Below, one piece after another: positions 7,943 through 16,070 of a stretch of DNA of 48,082 nucleotides. How positions within the stretch are numbered: position 1 is the first letter of the stretch; every line of letters starts with the position of its first letter. The stretch comes from Egerieenecus sp048201975 (lineage in GTDB: Bacteria; Bacillota; Clostridia; Christensenellales; Aristaeellaceae). Below the pieces are notes generated by a model. It saw only the letters and a program-made list of their open reading frames with translations. It did not search any database and had not been told where the DNA came from. The position numbers and the translations under genes are program-made. The DNA lies in NCBI GenBank assembly GCA_048201975.1, contig DBFBGQ010000101.1:1-48082 (forward strand), written 5' to 3'.

Positions 7943-9166
7943 TCACCCTTCCCGCTCCAGCAGAAACAGCCGCTTTTCACCCCACAGGTCGATGGTCTCC
8001 ACCGCCAGCTCCCCCTCCCCGCCGGGAAGGAAGCAACTCTCCGGCAGCGCGGGCGAGGCCGCCGAACGCGCAAAGGAATACGCCGGATAGAAGCAATCCC
8101 CCCGAACGCGCCCGGCGGACCACTGCTCCAGCGCCTCCAGCCCCCGCAAGGCCGGAGCCTCCTCATGGGGCGGAGGAACATAGGCGCTCAGGGTAATCCC
8201 CGCGGGATGAACCTCCCCGGTAAGCGCGGCAGGCTCCGCCGCGCAGGGGATGCACAGGGTCATGTCCGTTCCCAGCAGCCGCTTTCGGGCCAGGGCGCAG
8301 GCGGCCGCGCTGCGATCCACCCCCAGGAAGCGGCATCCCTCCTCCAGGGCCGCGGCCAGGGTGGTGCCGCTGCCGCAGCACAGGTCCGCCACCAGATCCC
8401 CCGGCTGGCACACCGGGCGAATCAGCCGGCTGAGCAGGCGGATGGGTTTTTGCGTGGGCCAGCCGGTGCGCGCCGGGTCCCGCTGCTGCAGGTGGGGCAC
8501 GTCGGTCCACACGTCGGTGGGATACACCGGCTCGTCATCGTAATACCGGTAGAGCTTGCCGCCGCTGCGAATGGTGCGGCAGGGCCGGCCCTGCTCGTCC
8601 ATGGTACGGCGGAGATGATTCTGCCGGTTGCCCCGGCGGCCAATGGGCACCCGAGTCAGGTCGAAGGCGGGCCGCTTCCCCGCCGCATACATCAGGATGG
8701 TGTCATGCTTGCGGCTAAAGTGCCGCTGCGCCCGGCCGCCTGTCTCGTAGGCCCAGATGATCTCGTTCATGAACGCGGCTTCTCCAAACACCCGATCGCA
8801 GGCCAGGCGTCCCAGGGCGCTCCCCCGCCAATCCAGGTGCATGTAAAACACCCCCGTATCCTGCAGCAGGCTCCGCCCGCATTCCGCCAGGCCGGTCAGC
8901 AGCGCCACATATTCCTCCCGGCTGCATTGATCCCTGTAGCCCGCCAGGGTCAGGAACGGCTTGCCCTTGCGCCAGCCCTCCTCCCCCAGGGGTTGGCGGC
9001 GATGGAAATCGCTCCCGGTCTGGAAGGGTGGGTCCACATACACGCACTGCGCCTGTCCCGCCCACGCGGCACAAAGCTCCGCTCGGCTTCCATCCCCCTG
9101 CATCAGGATGCCCCGGTCCCCTTTGCCGTGGCGTTCACGGCTTACGCTCGTCGCTGCAAAGTTCAT
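7943..9166 (-). CDS. Site-specific DNA methyltransferase (beta-class N4-cytosine or N6-adenine)
   Basis: This 407-residue enzyme has the catalytic motif DPPF at 45-48 placed before the AdoMet-binding motif DLCCGSGTTLA at about 261-271. That order defines the beta class. RTGWPTQKP at 233-241 is the usual neighbour of motif I in this group. The central part (about 150-230) and the last 100 residues probably hold target recognition. I chose the ATG at 9166 because it overlaps the upstream stop (ATGA). Longer in-frame starts would run back through the upstream gene. No restriction enzyme gene is adjacent, so it looks like an orphan methyltransferase. Its target sequence cannot be read from the protein. 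Confidence 0.85.
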   Translation of the reverse strand: MNFAATSVSRERHGKGDRGILMQGDGSRAELCAAWAGQAQCVYVDPPFQTGSDFHRRQPLGEEGWRKGKPFLTLAGYRDQCSREEYVALLTGLAECGRSLLQDTGVFYMHLDWRGSALGRLACDRVFGEAAFMNEIIWAYETGGRAQRHFSRKHDTILMYAAGKRPAFDLTRVPIGRRGNRQNHLRRTMDEQGRPCRTIRSGGKLYRYYDDEPVYPTDVWTDVPHLQQRDPARTGWPTQKPIRLLSRLIRPVCQPGDLVADLCCGSGTTLAAALEEGCRFLGVDRSAAACALARKRLLGTDMTLCIPCAAEPAALTGEVHPAGITLSAYVPPPHEEAPALRGLEALEQWSAGRVRGDCFYPAYSFARSAASPALPESCFLPGGEGELAVETIDLWGEKRLFLLEREG

Positions 9167-9666
9167 CTGTCCGCCCCCAGCGCCCGGCTCAGGCGCTCCC
9201 ATTCGTCCTGCTCTTCCGTCAACCGCCGCAAAAATTCCGCCTGCCGGGCATCCGACATTAGCCTTTCCCCGGCCGCCTGCACCGCCGCCACAAAGGCCGG
9301 GTCCAGCGCCTCCATGCCCTGGCGCGCCAACGGGCAAACGCCGCGTCCCCGCCGGTCCATCGCCACCGTCACGCCCTCACCCCGGCACAGGGGAAGCAGC
9401 GGAAACAGGCGGCAGCTCAGGGGGCGTTCCTCCCGATGGCACCGCCCTGAGCACACCAGCAGCGTTCCCTGGGGACAGGGCAGCAGGCGGTATCCCTCCC
9501 GGCCCCGGTAGAAGTCCTCCTCCCCTGGAAAGAGCAGCATTCCCTGGGGCTCCTCGGTCTGCGCCTGACAGCAGGCCCGCCCGCAGCGCCTCCCGCAGTC
9601 GGACCGCAAGGGCGTCAGGCGCTCCAGCATGGCGCGCGCCTCCCACAGCGCGGACGTCGTATCCAT
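9163..9666 (-). CDS. Cysteine-cluster (YkgJ-like) metal-binding protein
   Basis: This 167-residue protein has CGRRCGRACC at about residues 22-31, plus a second group with Cys, His and Cys (VCSGRCHREERPLSCRLFPL). This resembles the YkgJ-type zinc/iron-chelating domain, which combines a Cys-rich start with a later C...R..SC..FP segment. Its function is unknown for the family. The start at 9666 was chosen because the promoter at 9712-9740 lies just upstream, leaving no room for the longer reading. Its stop overlaps the methyltransferase start by four bases, so the two are translated together. Confidence 0.6.
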   Translation of the reverse strand: MDTTSALWEARAMLERLTPLRSDCGRRCGRACCQAQTEEPQGMLLFPGEEDFYRGREGYRLLPCPQGTLLVCSGRCHREERPLSCRLFPLLPLCRGEGVTVAMDRRGRGVCPLARQGMEALDPAFVAAVQAAGERLMSDARQAEFLRRLTEEQDEWERLSRALGADR

Positions 9667-9711
9667 CGTTGGCGAATCCCCGCTTTCCCGCCGCAGCGCG
9701 GCGTTTTCTCC

Positions 9712-9740
9712 ATTATAACATATTCGCGGGGTTTTACCAA
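9712..9740 (-). promoter_or_regulatory. Promoter of the cysteine-cluster/methyltransferase operon
   Basis: On the minus strand TTGGTA (9735-9740) and a perfect TATAAT (9712-9717) are 17 bases apart. They lie about 45 bases upstream of the ATG at 9666. Confidence 0.65.
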
Positions 9741-9758
9741 CTTTCGTTTCGCTCACAC

Positions 9759-9787
9759 AAAAAGCCGAAGGGCGCAGACCCTTCGGC
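9759..9787 (-). terminator. Intrinsic terminator (second of a tandem pair)
   Basis: On the minus strand GCCGAAGGG and CCCTTCGGC (9764-9772, 9779-9787) pair perfectly over a 6-base loop and are followed by five Ts (9759-9763). It lies downstream of the 5'-nucleotidase gene. Confidence 0.85.
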
Positions 9788-9849
9788 GCAAGACCTTCTG
9801 CACCTGCAAGAACGCAAGCAAGCTGTGACCAGCGCGCGAGCTGCATATG

Positions 9850-9886
9850 AAAAGGCGGAGGGCCGTCCCAAGGACAGCTCTCCGCC
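9850..9886 (-). terminator. Intrinsic terminator (first of a tandem pair, repeated sequence)
   Basis: A 15-bp imperfect stem (9854-9886) with a short loop is followed by TTTT on the minus strand, 17 bases past the 5'-nucleotidase stop. The same hairpin, loop included, recurs at 13843-13875 with 30 of 33 bases identical. Confidence 0.8.
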
Positions 9887-9902
9887 GAAAATGTATCCAG
9901 GC

Positions 9903-11555
9903 TTACTCCGCGGGAGCCTCGGTCACGGCCACAATGCGGCCGTCGCCGTAGGGCTCGGCATAGGCTTCGCCCACAACGCCTTCCAGCGTGCCGGTGATGT
10001 AGTTGATCAGCACCTGGTTGTCCAGCATGACTTCATCCTGAAGGATGGGATCGTTCTGGAACATGGTGAAGCCGTCGCCGGCATTCTTGAGCATGTAGTT
10101 GTGGCTGGCCAGGGTGTAGGTCTTCTCCAGGTCCAGTTCCTCGCCGTTCACCTTCACGTTCTTGACCCGGTACTCGCCGTCCACGCCGGTGAACAGGCCG
10201 TTCTCGTCCTGGGTGCAGGAGGACTCGATGTAGGTGTGGATCTCATAGGTCAGGCCGGACACCTGCAGGAAGCCGCCGTTTTCCTCGGGAACCACCCGGG
10301 CGCCCCACTCCAGGGCATCCAGAATCTGCTGACCGGTGGCCTCCACCACGCACATGGCGTTGCCGAAGGGGTGCACCAGCAGGATGTCGTTGAGGGTGAT
10401 ATCCCCCGCGGCGATGGACACGCGCACGCCGCCGCCGTTCACAAAGGCGATGTCCGCCCCGGACTGGTCGCGGTAGGCGTCGGCGCACAGGTCGCCCAGG
10501 TTGGTTTCTGCGTTGCGGATGATGCGCACGTCGGTTGCCGGATCGTTGATGACCAGGTCCACGGCGGTCTTGGCCACCACCTCGTTGAGCTTGTCATCCA
10601 GGGCGGCGACAGCCTCGTTCACCGCGGTGGCCGCGTCGTTCTCCAGGCCCAGCAGGTCGGGAAGGGCCACGTCGTTGTCCCACTGATACAGCCCGGTGGA
10701 CAGGGTGCCATCCTGGGCAATGCGCAGGTAACCGATGCCCTGCAGCTTGGTGCCGCAGGCAGCCAGCAGCACGTCCTCGCCATCCTTATTCTTGACCGCT
10801 TCCTGGGCGATCAGGCTGTGGCTGTGGCCGTCCAGCAGGGCGTCGATGCCCGTGGTGTTGGCGATCACGTCGGTGGACATCCAGGGCGCGCACTCGGCCT
10901 CAATGCCCAGGTGGCCCATGCCGACCACATACGCGGCGCCCTCCGCCCGGGCGGCGTCCACGGCGGACTGCACGGCGGTGTAGAGCTTTTCGCCGGTGTC
11001 ATCCTGGCAGAAGGTGTAAACGAAGTTGCCTTCCTCGTCCTGGAAATACTTGGGCGTGGAAGACGTAATGGTCTTGGGGGTGGTGATGCCCACAAAGGCC
11101 ACCTTCACGCCGTCGAATTCCTTGATGATGTAGGGATCGAAAACCAGCTCGCCGTTATGGGTGAAGTTCGCGCTGATGTAGGGGAAGTTGGCCTTCTCCG
11201 CCAGCTCCAGGAAACGGTCCATGCCATAATCGAACTCATGGTTGCCCATGGTGGCGATGTCGTAGCCCACGGCGTTCATCAGCTCGATGTTGCTCTCGCC
11301 GGTGGTCATGGTGCCGATGGGCTCGCCCTGGATGGAGTCGCCGTTATCCACCAGCAGCACATGGTTGCTCTTCGCCAGGTTGTCGCGCACGGCCGCCAGC
11401 CCGGCATAGCCGAAGCCGCTGCTCACGCCGCAGTGGACGTCGCTGGTGAAAAGCACCACAATGTCCTGGGTCAGGCCCGTTTCGGCCTGTTCCGCCATGG
11501 CGAACCCGGTGAAGAGCATGGCCACGGCCAGCAGGAGACCAAGTAGCTTTTTCAT
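9903..11555 (-). CDS. Secreted 5'-nucleotidase / UDP-sugar hydrolase family protein
   Basis: This 550-residue protein has a signal peptide (residues 1 to about 21, ending FAMA). An N-terminal metallophosphatase domain holds TSDVHCG (Asp39, His41), NGDS (Asp73), GNHEFDYG (Asn105, His106) and a later DGHSHS, the expected two-metal ligands. The C-terminal 5'-nucleotidase domain includes NLGDLCADAYR, VNGGGVR and a DILLVHPFGN block, which bind the nucleotide. It should release phosphate from nucleotides or sugar nucleotides outside the membrane, scavenging nucleosides and phosphate. No LPxTG anchor or C-terminal membrane helix is seen, so it is probably released. The start has a GGAGGT site. A promoter lies upstream and a tandem terminator pair downstream, so it is monocistronic. 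Confidence 0.93.
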   Translation of the reverse strand: MKKLLGLLLAVAMLFTGFAMAEQAETGLTQDIVVLFTSDVHCGVSSGFGYAGLAAVRDNLAKSNHVLLVDNGDSIQGEPIGTMTTGESNIELMNAVGYDIATMGNHEFDYGMDRFLELAEKANFPYISANFTHNGELVFDPYIIKEFDGVKVAFVGITTPKTITSSTPKYFQDEEGNFVYTFCQDDTGEKLYTAVQSAVDAARAEGAAYVVGMGHLGIEAECAPWMSTDVIANTTGIDALLDGHSHSLIAQEAVKNKDGEDVLLAACGTKLQGIGYLRIAQDGTLSTGLYQWDNDVALPDLLGLENDAATAVNEAVAALDDKLNEVVAKTAVDLVINDPATDVRIIRNAETNLGDLCADAYRDQSGADIAFVNGGGVRVSIAAGDITLNDILLVHPFGNAMCVVEATGQQILDALEWGARVVPEENGGFLQVSGLTYEIHTYIESSCTQDENGLFTGVDGEYRVKNVKVNGEELDLEKTYTLASHNYMLKNAGDGFTMFQNDPILQDEVMLDNQVLINYITGTLEGVVGEAYAEPYGDGRIVAVTEAPAE

Positions 11556-11603
11556 TGCAAACCTACCTCCATATCCTCATTTTTGAACCAAGAACCAATT
11601 TAT

Positions 11604-11631
11604 ATTATATCAGTTTTGCCTAGTTTTTCAA
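11604..11631 (-). promoter_or_regulatory. Promoter of the 5'-nucleotidase gene
   Basis: On the minus strand TTGAAA (11626-11631) and TATAAT (11604-11609) are 16 bases apart, about 50 bases before the ATG. The flanks are AT-rich, unlike the rest of the region. Confidence 0.7.
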
Positions 11632-11708
11632 GGGAGCGTCCACGTTTTTTCCCAATTCTGACGTAGGATTTACCATCCCTTGATCTGCGGATTTGCCCGG
11701 CCTGCGCG

Positions 11709-11738
11709 TTGACTTTGCCCGCGGATCTGTGCTATGCT
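11709..11738 (+). promoter_or_regulatory. Promoter of the alcohol dehydrogenase operon
   Basis: TTGACT (11709-11714) and TATGCT (11733-11738) are 18 bases apart, with the start codon 37 bases further on. Confidence 0.65.
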
Positions 11739-11775
11739 GATCATGTACATATTATAGTAGAAGAGGAGTTCCTGA

Positions 11776-12900
11776 ATGATGGTACAGCAGCTTACCCGCG
11801 GCGCAGGTTCCTTGGCAAAGCTCCCGGAGGCATTGGAAAAGCTGGGGATACGCAAGCCCCTGGCCGTGTGCTCCCGCAGCCTGCGCCCCGCCCTGGACAA
11901 GGCCCTGGCGGGCGGCGCCTGCGCGGTTTTCTCGGGCTTCCACGCCAACCCGGACTTTCGGGACTGCGCCGCCGGGCGGGAGCTCTACCTCAGCCAGGGC
12001 TGCGACGGCCTGGTGTCCCTGGGCGGCGGCAGCGCCATGGACACCGCCAAGGCTATCAAGGCCCTGCTGCTGGCCGCCAGCGATGCCGACGCCCTGAACG
12101 GGCAGTGGGAGGCCCGGCCCCTGCCGCACCTGGCCATTCCGGCCACCGCGGGCACGGGCAGCGAGGCCACGGCCATCGCCGTGATGTATGTGGAGGGACG
12201 CAAGCACTCCCTGGACCACGCTTCGCTGCTTCCCGAGGGGGTCATCCTGGACCCTGACCTGCTGGCCACCCTGCCCCTGTACCACAAAAAGGCCTGCGCC
12301 CTGGACGCCCTGTGCCAGGGCATTGAATCCTACTGGGCGCGCAAGGCCACCGAGGATAGCCAGGTGGACGCCTTTCTGGCCTTCACCGGGGTGCTGGACA
12401 ACCTGCGCCCCTACCTGGCGGGGGATCCGGGCGCGGCGGCGGAGATCCAATTCGCCGCCTACCGCAGCGGCTGCGCCATCGCCGTGAGTCGAACCACCGC
12501 CGCCCATGCGCTTTCCTACCGGCTCACCACCCGCTACGGGCTGGCCCACGGCCATGCCTGCATGCTCACCCTGCCCACGGTGTGGTCGGCCATGATGGAG
12601 GACACGGATGTCCTCCCCGTGCTGATGGACCTGGCCCAGAAGATGCGCCTGGGCAGCGAGCTCATGGGCCCGCGGCTGCTGCGGGGCATGCTGGAGGACC
12701 TGGAAATGCCCCTGCCCCCCATCCCCGACGAGGCGGCCCTGGAGGACCTGACCCAGTCGGTGAACCTGCAGCGGCTCTCCAACAATCCGCGGGTCTTTAC
12801 CCGGGAGGAGATCCGGCAGATCTACCGCCGTTCCCTCCGGCCCCTGGCCGAACCGGAGCGGCAGGCCTGCCTGGACATCTGGCGGTATTACGGGAGGTAA
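11776..12900 (+). CDS. Iron-type (group III) alcohol dehydrogenase
   Basis: This 374-residue enzyme has the group III nucleotide motif GGGSAMDTAK, the family segment PATAGTGSEAT and the metal site region. Three usual metal ligands appear: Asp in ALDALCQ, His in AAHALSY and His in LAHGHACM. The His that normally stands four residues after the Asp is Gln here (D-A-L-C-Q). That pattern also occurs, as I recall, in the phosphonoacetaldehyde/propanol reductase branch, so a phosphonate-linked or aldehyde-reducing role is possible but unproven. It should interconvert an alcohol and an aldehyde with NAD(P)H in the cytoplasm. GAGGAG precedes the ATG, and the next ATG directly follows it. The DUF218 gene starts four bases after its stop. 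Confidence 0.87.
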   Translation: MMVQQLTRGAGSLAKLPEALEKLGIRKPLAVCSRSLRPALDKALAGGACAVFSGFHANPDFRDCAAGRELYLSQGCDGLVSLGGGSAMDTAKAIKALLLAASDADALNGQWEARPLPHLAIPATAGTGSEATAIAVMYVEGRKHSLDHASLLPEGVILDPDLLATLPLYHKKACALDALCQGIESYWARKATEDSQVDAFLAFTGVLDNLRPYLAGDPGAAAEIQFAAYRSGCAIAVSRTTAAHALSYRLTTRYGLAHGHACMLTLPTVWSAMMEDTDVLPVLMDLAQKMRLGSELMGPRLLRGMLEDLEMPLPPIPDEAALEDLTQSVNLQRLSNNPRVFTREEIRQIYRRSLRPLAEPERQACLDIWRYYGR

Positions 12901-12903
12901 GGC

Positions 12904-13530
12904 ATGATCCAGGGCGCGCGAGCCTTCATTGAGGCGGTGAACGGATTTCTCTTTGTGAACGATCCGCCGGAGCCGGCGGACATCCTGTTTGTGCCCGGTT
13001 CCCGGCAGCCGGAGAACGCGCTGCGGGCGGCGGAGCTGTACCGGCAGGGGTACGCGCCCCTGGTGTTGCCCTCCGGGCGCTTCGCCAAGGCGCTGGGGCG
13101 TTTCCTGGGCCCCGAGGAGCCCTACCGGGCGGACTACCCCGGGGATTTTGACACGGAGTGGGCCTTCCTGCGCCGGGTGCTGATGGACGCGGGGGTGCCG
13201 GAGGCGGCCATCCTCCGGGAGGACCAGGCCACCTTCACCTGGGACAACGCCCGAAGGTCCCGCCAATTGACCGACGCCGCGGGGCTGGACATCCGCACGG
13301 CCATTCTGTGCTGCAAGGGTTGCCACGCCCGGCGGGCGCTGCTGTACTACCAGGCGGCTTTTCCCCGGACGCGGATGCTTGTCTGCCCGGCGTCCTGCCC
13401 CGGCCTGAACCCCGAGGACTGGTTTCTCACCCCCCTGGGGCGGGATACGGTGCTGGGAGAGGTGCAGCGCCTGGGCGGCCAGATCGGCCAGGTGTTTGCG
13501 GATATGCTGGCCGCGGAGGATCGGGACTGA
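12904..13530 (+). CDS. DUF218 (YdcF/ElyC-like) protein
   Basis: This 208-residue protein matches the DUF218 pattern. An early ADILFVPGS strand-loop is followed by R-x-x-x-A-x-x-L-Y-x-x-G (RAAELYRQG), then LPSG, a later TFTWDNARRS segment and ILCCKGCHARRALLYYQ. In the family the last two segments carry the conserved E/D-N-A...S and F-H-x-x-R-A positions. There is no signal peptide or membrane helix, unlike SanA and ElyC, so it is a soluble YdcF-type protein. YdcF binds AdoMet in vitro but has no known role. It sits four bases behind the alcohol dehydrogenase gene, so the two are one operon. Confidence 0.75.
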   Translation: MIQGARAFIEAVNGFLFVNDPPEPADILFVPGSRQPENALRAAELYRQGYAPLVLPSGRFAKALGRFLGPEEPYRADYPGDFDTEWAFLRRVLMDAGVPEAAILREDQATFTWDNARRSRQLTDAAGLDIRTAILCCKGCHARRALLYYQAAFPRTRMLVCPASCPGLNPEDWFLTPLGRDTVLGEVQRLGGQIGQVFADMLAAEDRD

Positions 13531-13920
13531 AGGGAACAACCGCCGCCCTTTGGGCAGAGATGCTCCCAGGGAACTCGAAAAGGATCCAAAAGAAAGGGCG
13601 GGCATGGTCCCCGTAGCGATATTCTTTTAGGGAGGCCGCCTTTTTCACATCGCCGTGGTAGCATGCTCGAGGCGCCCCCTTTGATCCACCGTCAGCCGTC
13701 CAAAGAGATACAAATGGGGCATGCCGCTGATTTTCCGCTCTGCGGCATGCCCAGCCTCCATCCCACAGGGCCGCCAAATATGCAGGCGTTTCGGAAGGCC
13801 TGTGGCCTCTCCGAAGCCTCTGGGGAGTTTGTTGGCAGTCTGAGCGGAGGGCTGTCCTTGAGACGGCCCTCCGCCGTTTTTTTGAACGATGCTGCTGCGC
13901 CGCCGGGTTCTACCGCGGGA
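13531..13920. other. 390-base gene-free convergent intergenic region with three hairpins
   Basis: No convincing gene lies here, between the ends of the DUF218 gene (+) and the TetR gene (-). Three hairpins follow one another. The first is a perfect 11-bp stem at 13717-13727/13742-13752. The second is an imperfect stem at about 13783-13819 (AGGC, TTTCGGA and GGCC paired to their complements). The third is a terminator at 13843-13883 on the plus strand. A weak promoter-like pair (TTGATC at 13681, GATACA at 13706) precedes them. This could be a long 3' untranslated region or a small structured RNA. Confidence 0.4.
13843..13883 (+). terminator. Intrinsic terminator (repeated hairpin)
   Basis: A GC-rich stem of about 13 bp (13844-13874) is followed by seven Ts (13877-13883) on the plus strand. 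It lies about 310 bases after the DUF218 stop. Its sequence nearly duplicates the hairpin at 9854-9886. Confidence 0.85.
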
Positions 13921-14460
13921 TCAATCCCCCATGACCTGGGAGGCCAGCTCCCGCAGCAGGCGCGCGATCTCCTCCGGGGACTCCCGAGGGTCCGCGTTGA
14001 GCCAGCGGCGGAGCACCGCGTATCCTCCCTGGCAGAAGAAGATGCGGACGTACTCCTCCGTGCGGGGGTTGACCCCGCCGGGGTTGTGCCGGCGAAACAG
14101 CGCGCGGATGGCGGGGGTATCAAACAGCTTCTCGGTGAAGGCCTGGTCCCCTACGCTGTTGATGAGCACCTTCCACCGGTCCTGGTCCGCATCCAGGTAG
14201 CGGATCAGCTCGGTGAGGTTTTCCATATCCTCGGGGTTCTTGTCCAGAAAGTTCTGCTGCAGCTGATGGAAAAAATCCTGTTCCATTTCCCCCAGCAGAT
14301 CATACTGGCTGCCATAATATTTATAAAACGTGGTGCGATTGATCTGCGCCGCTGCGCATAGCTCGCTGATGGAGATTTTGTCGATGCGTTTCACGCGCAG
14401 CAGTTCCACCAGGGCGTTTTTCAGCAGCGTCTTGCTCAGGCGAATCCGCTGGTTTTCCAT
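13921..14460 (-). CDS. TetR-family transcriptional regulator
   Basis: This 179-residue protein has an N-terminal TetR helix-turn-helix (about 27-50: ISISELCAAAQINRTTFYKY). The C-terminal ligand domain ends in FFCQGGYAVLRRWL, resembling the TetR_C_7/DhaS-like subgroup. That pattern is common in clostridial regulators with unknown ligands. It is transcribed from its own promoter, which stands back to back with the promoter of the TIGR04076-like gene. It may therefore control that gene, itself, or both. Confidence 0.88.
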   Translation of the reverse strand: MENQRIRLSKTLLKNALVELLRVKRIDKISISELCAAAQINRTTFYKYYGSQYDLLGEMEQDFFHQLQQNFLDKNPEDMENLTELIRYLDADQDRWKVLINSVGDQAFTEKLFDTPAIRALFRRHNPGGVNPRTEEYVRIFFCQGGYAVLRRWLNADPRESPEEIARLLRELASQVMGD

Positions 14461-14495
14461 GGTCGTTCCTCCTTGCTCCAGGGTTGGAATGATTT

Positions 14496-14524
14496 ATTAT
14501 AGCGCCCCAAACCCGGAAAGGCAA
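14496..14524 (-). promoter_or_regulatory. Promoter of the tetR gene
   Basis: On the minus strand TTGCCT (14519-14524) and TATAAT (14496-14501) are 17 bases apart. GGAGGAAC (ribosome site) follows close to the ATG at 14460. Confidence 0.65.
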
Positions 14525-14558
14525 TCCCGGAAGCGCGGCTGTCGGCTCGCCCCCCGCC

Positions 14559-14587
14559 TTGCGCAGGCGGCGCGCCTGGTGTACAAT
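14559..14587 (+). promoter_or_regulatory. Promoter of the TIGR04076-like gene
   Basis: TTGCGC (14559-14564) and TACAAT (14582-14587) are 17 bases apart and diverge from the tetR promoter about 35 bases away. No obvious TetR palindrome is visible between them. Confidence 0.55.
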
Positions 14588-14636
14588 GGTGAAAACGCGG
14601 CCGGGCGGCGCGCCGCCCCGGAGAAGGAGCAAACCA

Positions 14637-14984
14637 ATGAAAAAATGGTACGATGAGGAATACGCCTTTACCGTGGAGGTCACCGGCTATCTCCGGGGGG
14701 ACCGCACGGAGGGCTACTGCCGCAACGGCGAGGAGACCGGCGACCGGTATAGCTGCACCTACGGCTGCCCGGTGAACGCCCAGGGACAGGGCATATGCCC
14801 CAAGACCATGCTGATCCTCTTTCCCCTCATGGAGGCGATACGCAGCGGCGGCGACCTGGAAAACCTGGGCGGGGACGGCCGGTATACCAAGCAAATCGTC
14901 TGCCCGGACGGCTGCGTGATCTTCCGCCTGACCGCGGAAAAGCTGGGCGGAGAGAACTTCTTCCGCAGCAATGCCTGCACCTGA
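14637..14984 (+). CDS. Small Cys-containing TIGR04076-like protein
   Basis: This 115-residue protein starts at the ATG at 14637 after a GAGAAGGAGC site. It has the TIGR04076 family layout: an N-terminal VEVTGYLR strand, G-D-R-Y, a GxCP segment (QGICPKTMLILFPLMEAI) and a late V-CPDG-x-V-I-F block. Seven cysteines, several as C-x-x-x-C or GxCP, suggest redox or metal binding, but the family has no known function. It has its own promoter and probably shares the transcript with the LacI gene 42 bases downstream. Confidence 0.6.
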   Translation: MKKWYDEEYAFTVEVTGYLRGDRTEGYCRNGEETGDRYSCTYGCPVNAQGQGICPKTMLILFPLMEAIRSGGDLENLGGDGRYTKQIVCPDGCVIFRLTAEKLGGENFFRSNACT

Positions 14985-15026
14985 CGGGGCGCGGCGCCCC
15001 GCAGGCGAGAGAGGAGGCGTCACGCC

Positions 15027-16049
15027 TTGCCGCTGACCATCTACGATATATCCAAGCGGGCGGGGGTATCCATCGCCACGGTGTCCCGTGTGCTCAACGG
15101 CAGCGACCTGGTGAGCGCCAGGACCCGGCAGCGGGTGCTGGCGGTGATGCAGGAGTGCGGCTACACCCCCAACATCTTCGCCCGGGGGCTGGGGCTGAAC
15201 ACCATGAAAACCGTGGGGCTGCTGTGCGCCAACGTGTCCGACCCGCCCATTGCCCGCGCGGTGTTCTTCCTGCAGCGCTTTCTGCGCCAGGCGGGGTACG
15301 ACTGCATGCTGCTGTGCACCGAGGACGACCTGGAGGTGCGGCAGAAATACATGGAGCTGATGCTCAGCAAGCGGGTGGACGCCATGATCCTGTGCGGCTC
15401 CCACTTTGTGGAAGAGCGGCCGGAGGACAACGGCTACATCCTGCGGGCGGCGGAGCAGATGCCGGTGATGCTGCTCATCGGCGCGCTGGACGCGCCGGGG
15501 GTCTACAGCCTGCTTCCCGACGACCAGGACGCCGCCTGCCGGGCCACGGGCCTGCTGCTGGACCATGGCAGCCGCCGGGTGCTGTACCTCTGCCACGCCC
15601 TGACCTATGCCGGGCGGCGCAAGCTGGCCGGCTACCGGGAAGCCCATGCCCGGCGGGGCATGGCGGTGGAGGAGGAGCGGATCCTGCTCTGCCTGGAGGG
15701 CCTCACCGGGGAAGCGCTGCTGGACAGCGTAGCGGAGAAGCTGGCGGCGCTGACCCGGCGGGGGATCGCCTTCGACGGACTGGCGGCCTCTTCGGACGCG
15801 CTGGCGGTGGCGGCGGTGAAGGCGCTCACCGCTAGGGGGGTGGACGTGCCCGGCCAGGTGCAGGCCGTGGGGTATGACAACACGGACCTGTCCCTGGCCT
15901 GCACGCCGGCGCTGACCACCGTGGATACCTGCGCCCAGGAGATGTGCCGCCGGTGCGTGGACACCATGATGGACGTGCTGGCGGGCCGGGACGCTCCCCG
16001 GGAGACACTGCTTGTTCCCCGGCTAATTTGCCGGAAAACCACCCGATAG
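15027..16049 (+). CDS. LacI-family transcriptional regulator
   Basis: This 340-residue repressor-type protein starts at a TTG (15027) 7 bases after GAGAGGAGG. The helix-turn-helix is at residues 3-25 (TIYDISKRAGVSIATVSRVL), with a hinge helix ending at RGLGLNTMKTVG. A periplasmic-binding-protein-like effector domain follows to the end, including DGLAASSDALAVAAVKAL and VGYDNTDLS, the usual segments lining the sugar site. It should bind DNA as a dimer and sense a small sugar-like ligand. The gene beside it encodes a HAD-GNAT fusion instead of sugar-uptake proteins, so its regulon is not evident. Confidence 0.92.
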   Translation: MPLTIYDISKRAGVSIATVSRVLNGSDLVSARTRQRVLAVMQECGYTPNIFARGLGLNTMKTVGLLCANVSDPPIARAVFFLQRFLRQAGYDCMLLCTEDDLEVRQKYMELMLSKRVDAMILCGSHFVEERPEDNGYILRAAEQMPVMLLIGALDAPGVYSLLPDDQDAACRATGLLLDHGSRRVLYLCHALTYAGRRKLAGYREAHARRGMAVEEERILLCLEGLTGEALLDSVAEKLAALTRRGIAFDGLAASSDALAVAAVKALTARGVDVPGQVQAVGYDNTDLSLACTPALTTVDTCAQEMCRRCVDTMMDVLAGRDAPRETLLVPRLICRKTTR

Positions 16050-16070
16050 CGCCGTGAAGGAGGCCTTCCC

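Noticed and set aside
8961..11546. An 861-codon open frame opposite the 5'-nucleotidase and methyltransferase genes
   Set aside because: Its protein is a Gly/His/Val-rich mirror of the real genes, without motifs. GC-rich coding DNA often leaves the opposite strand open.
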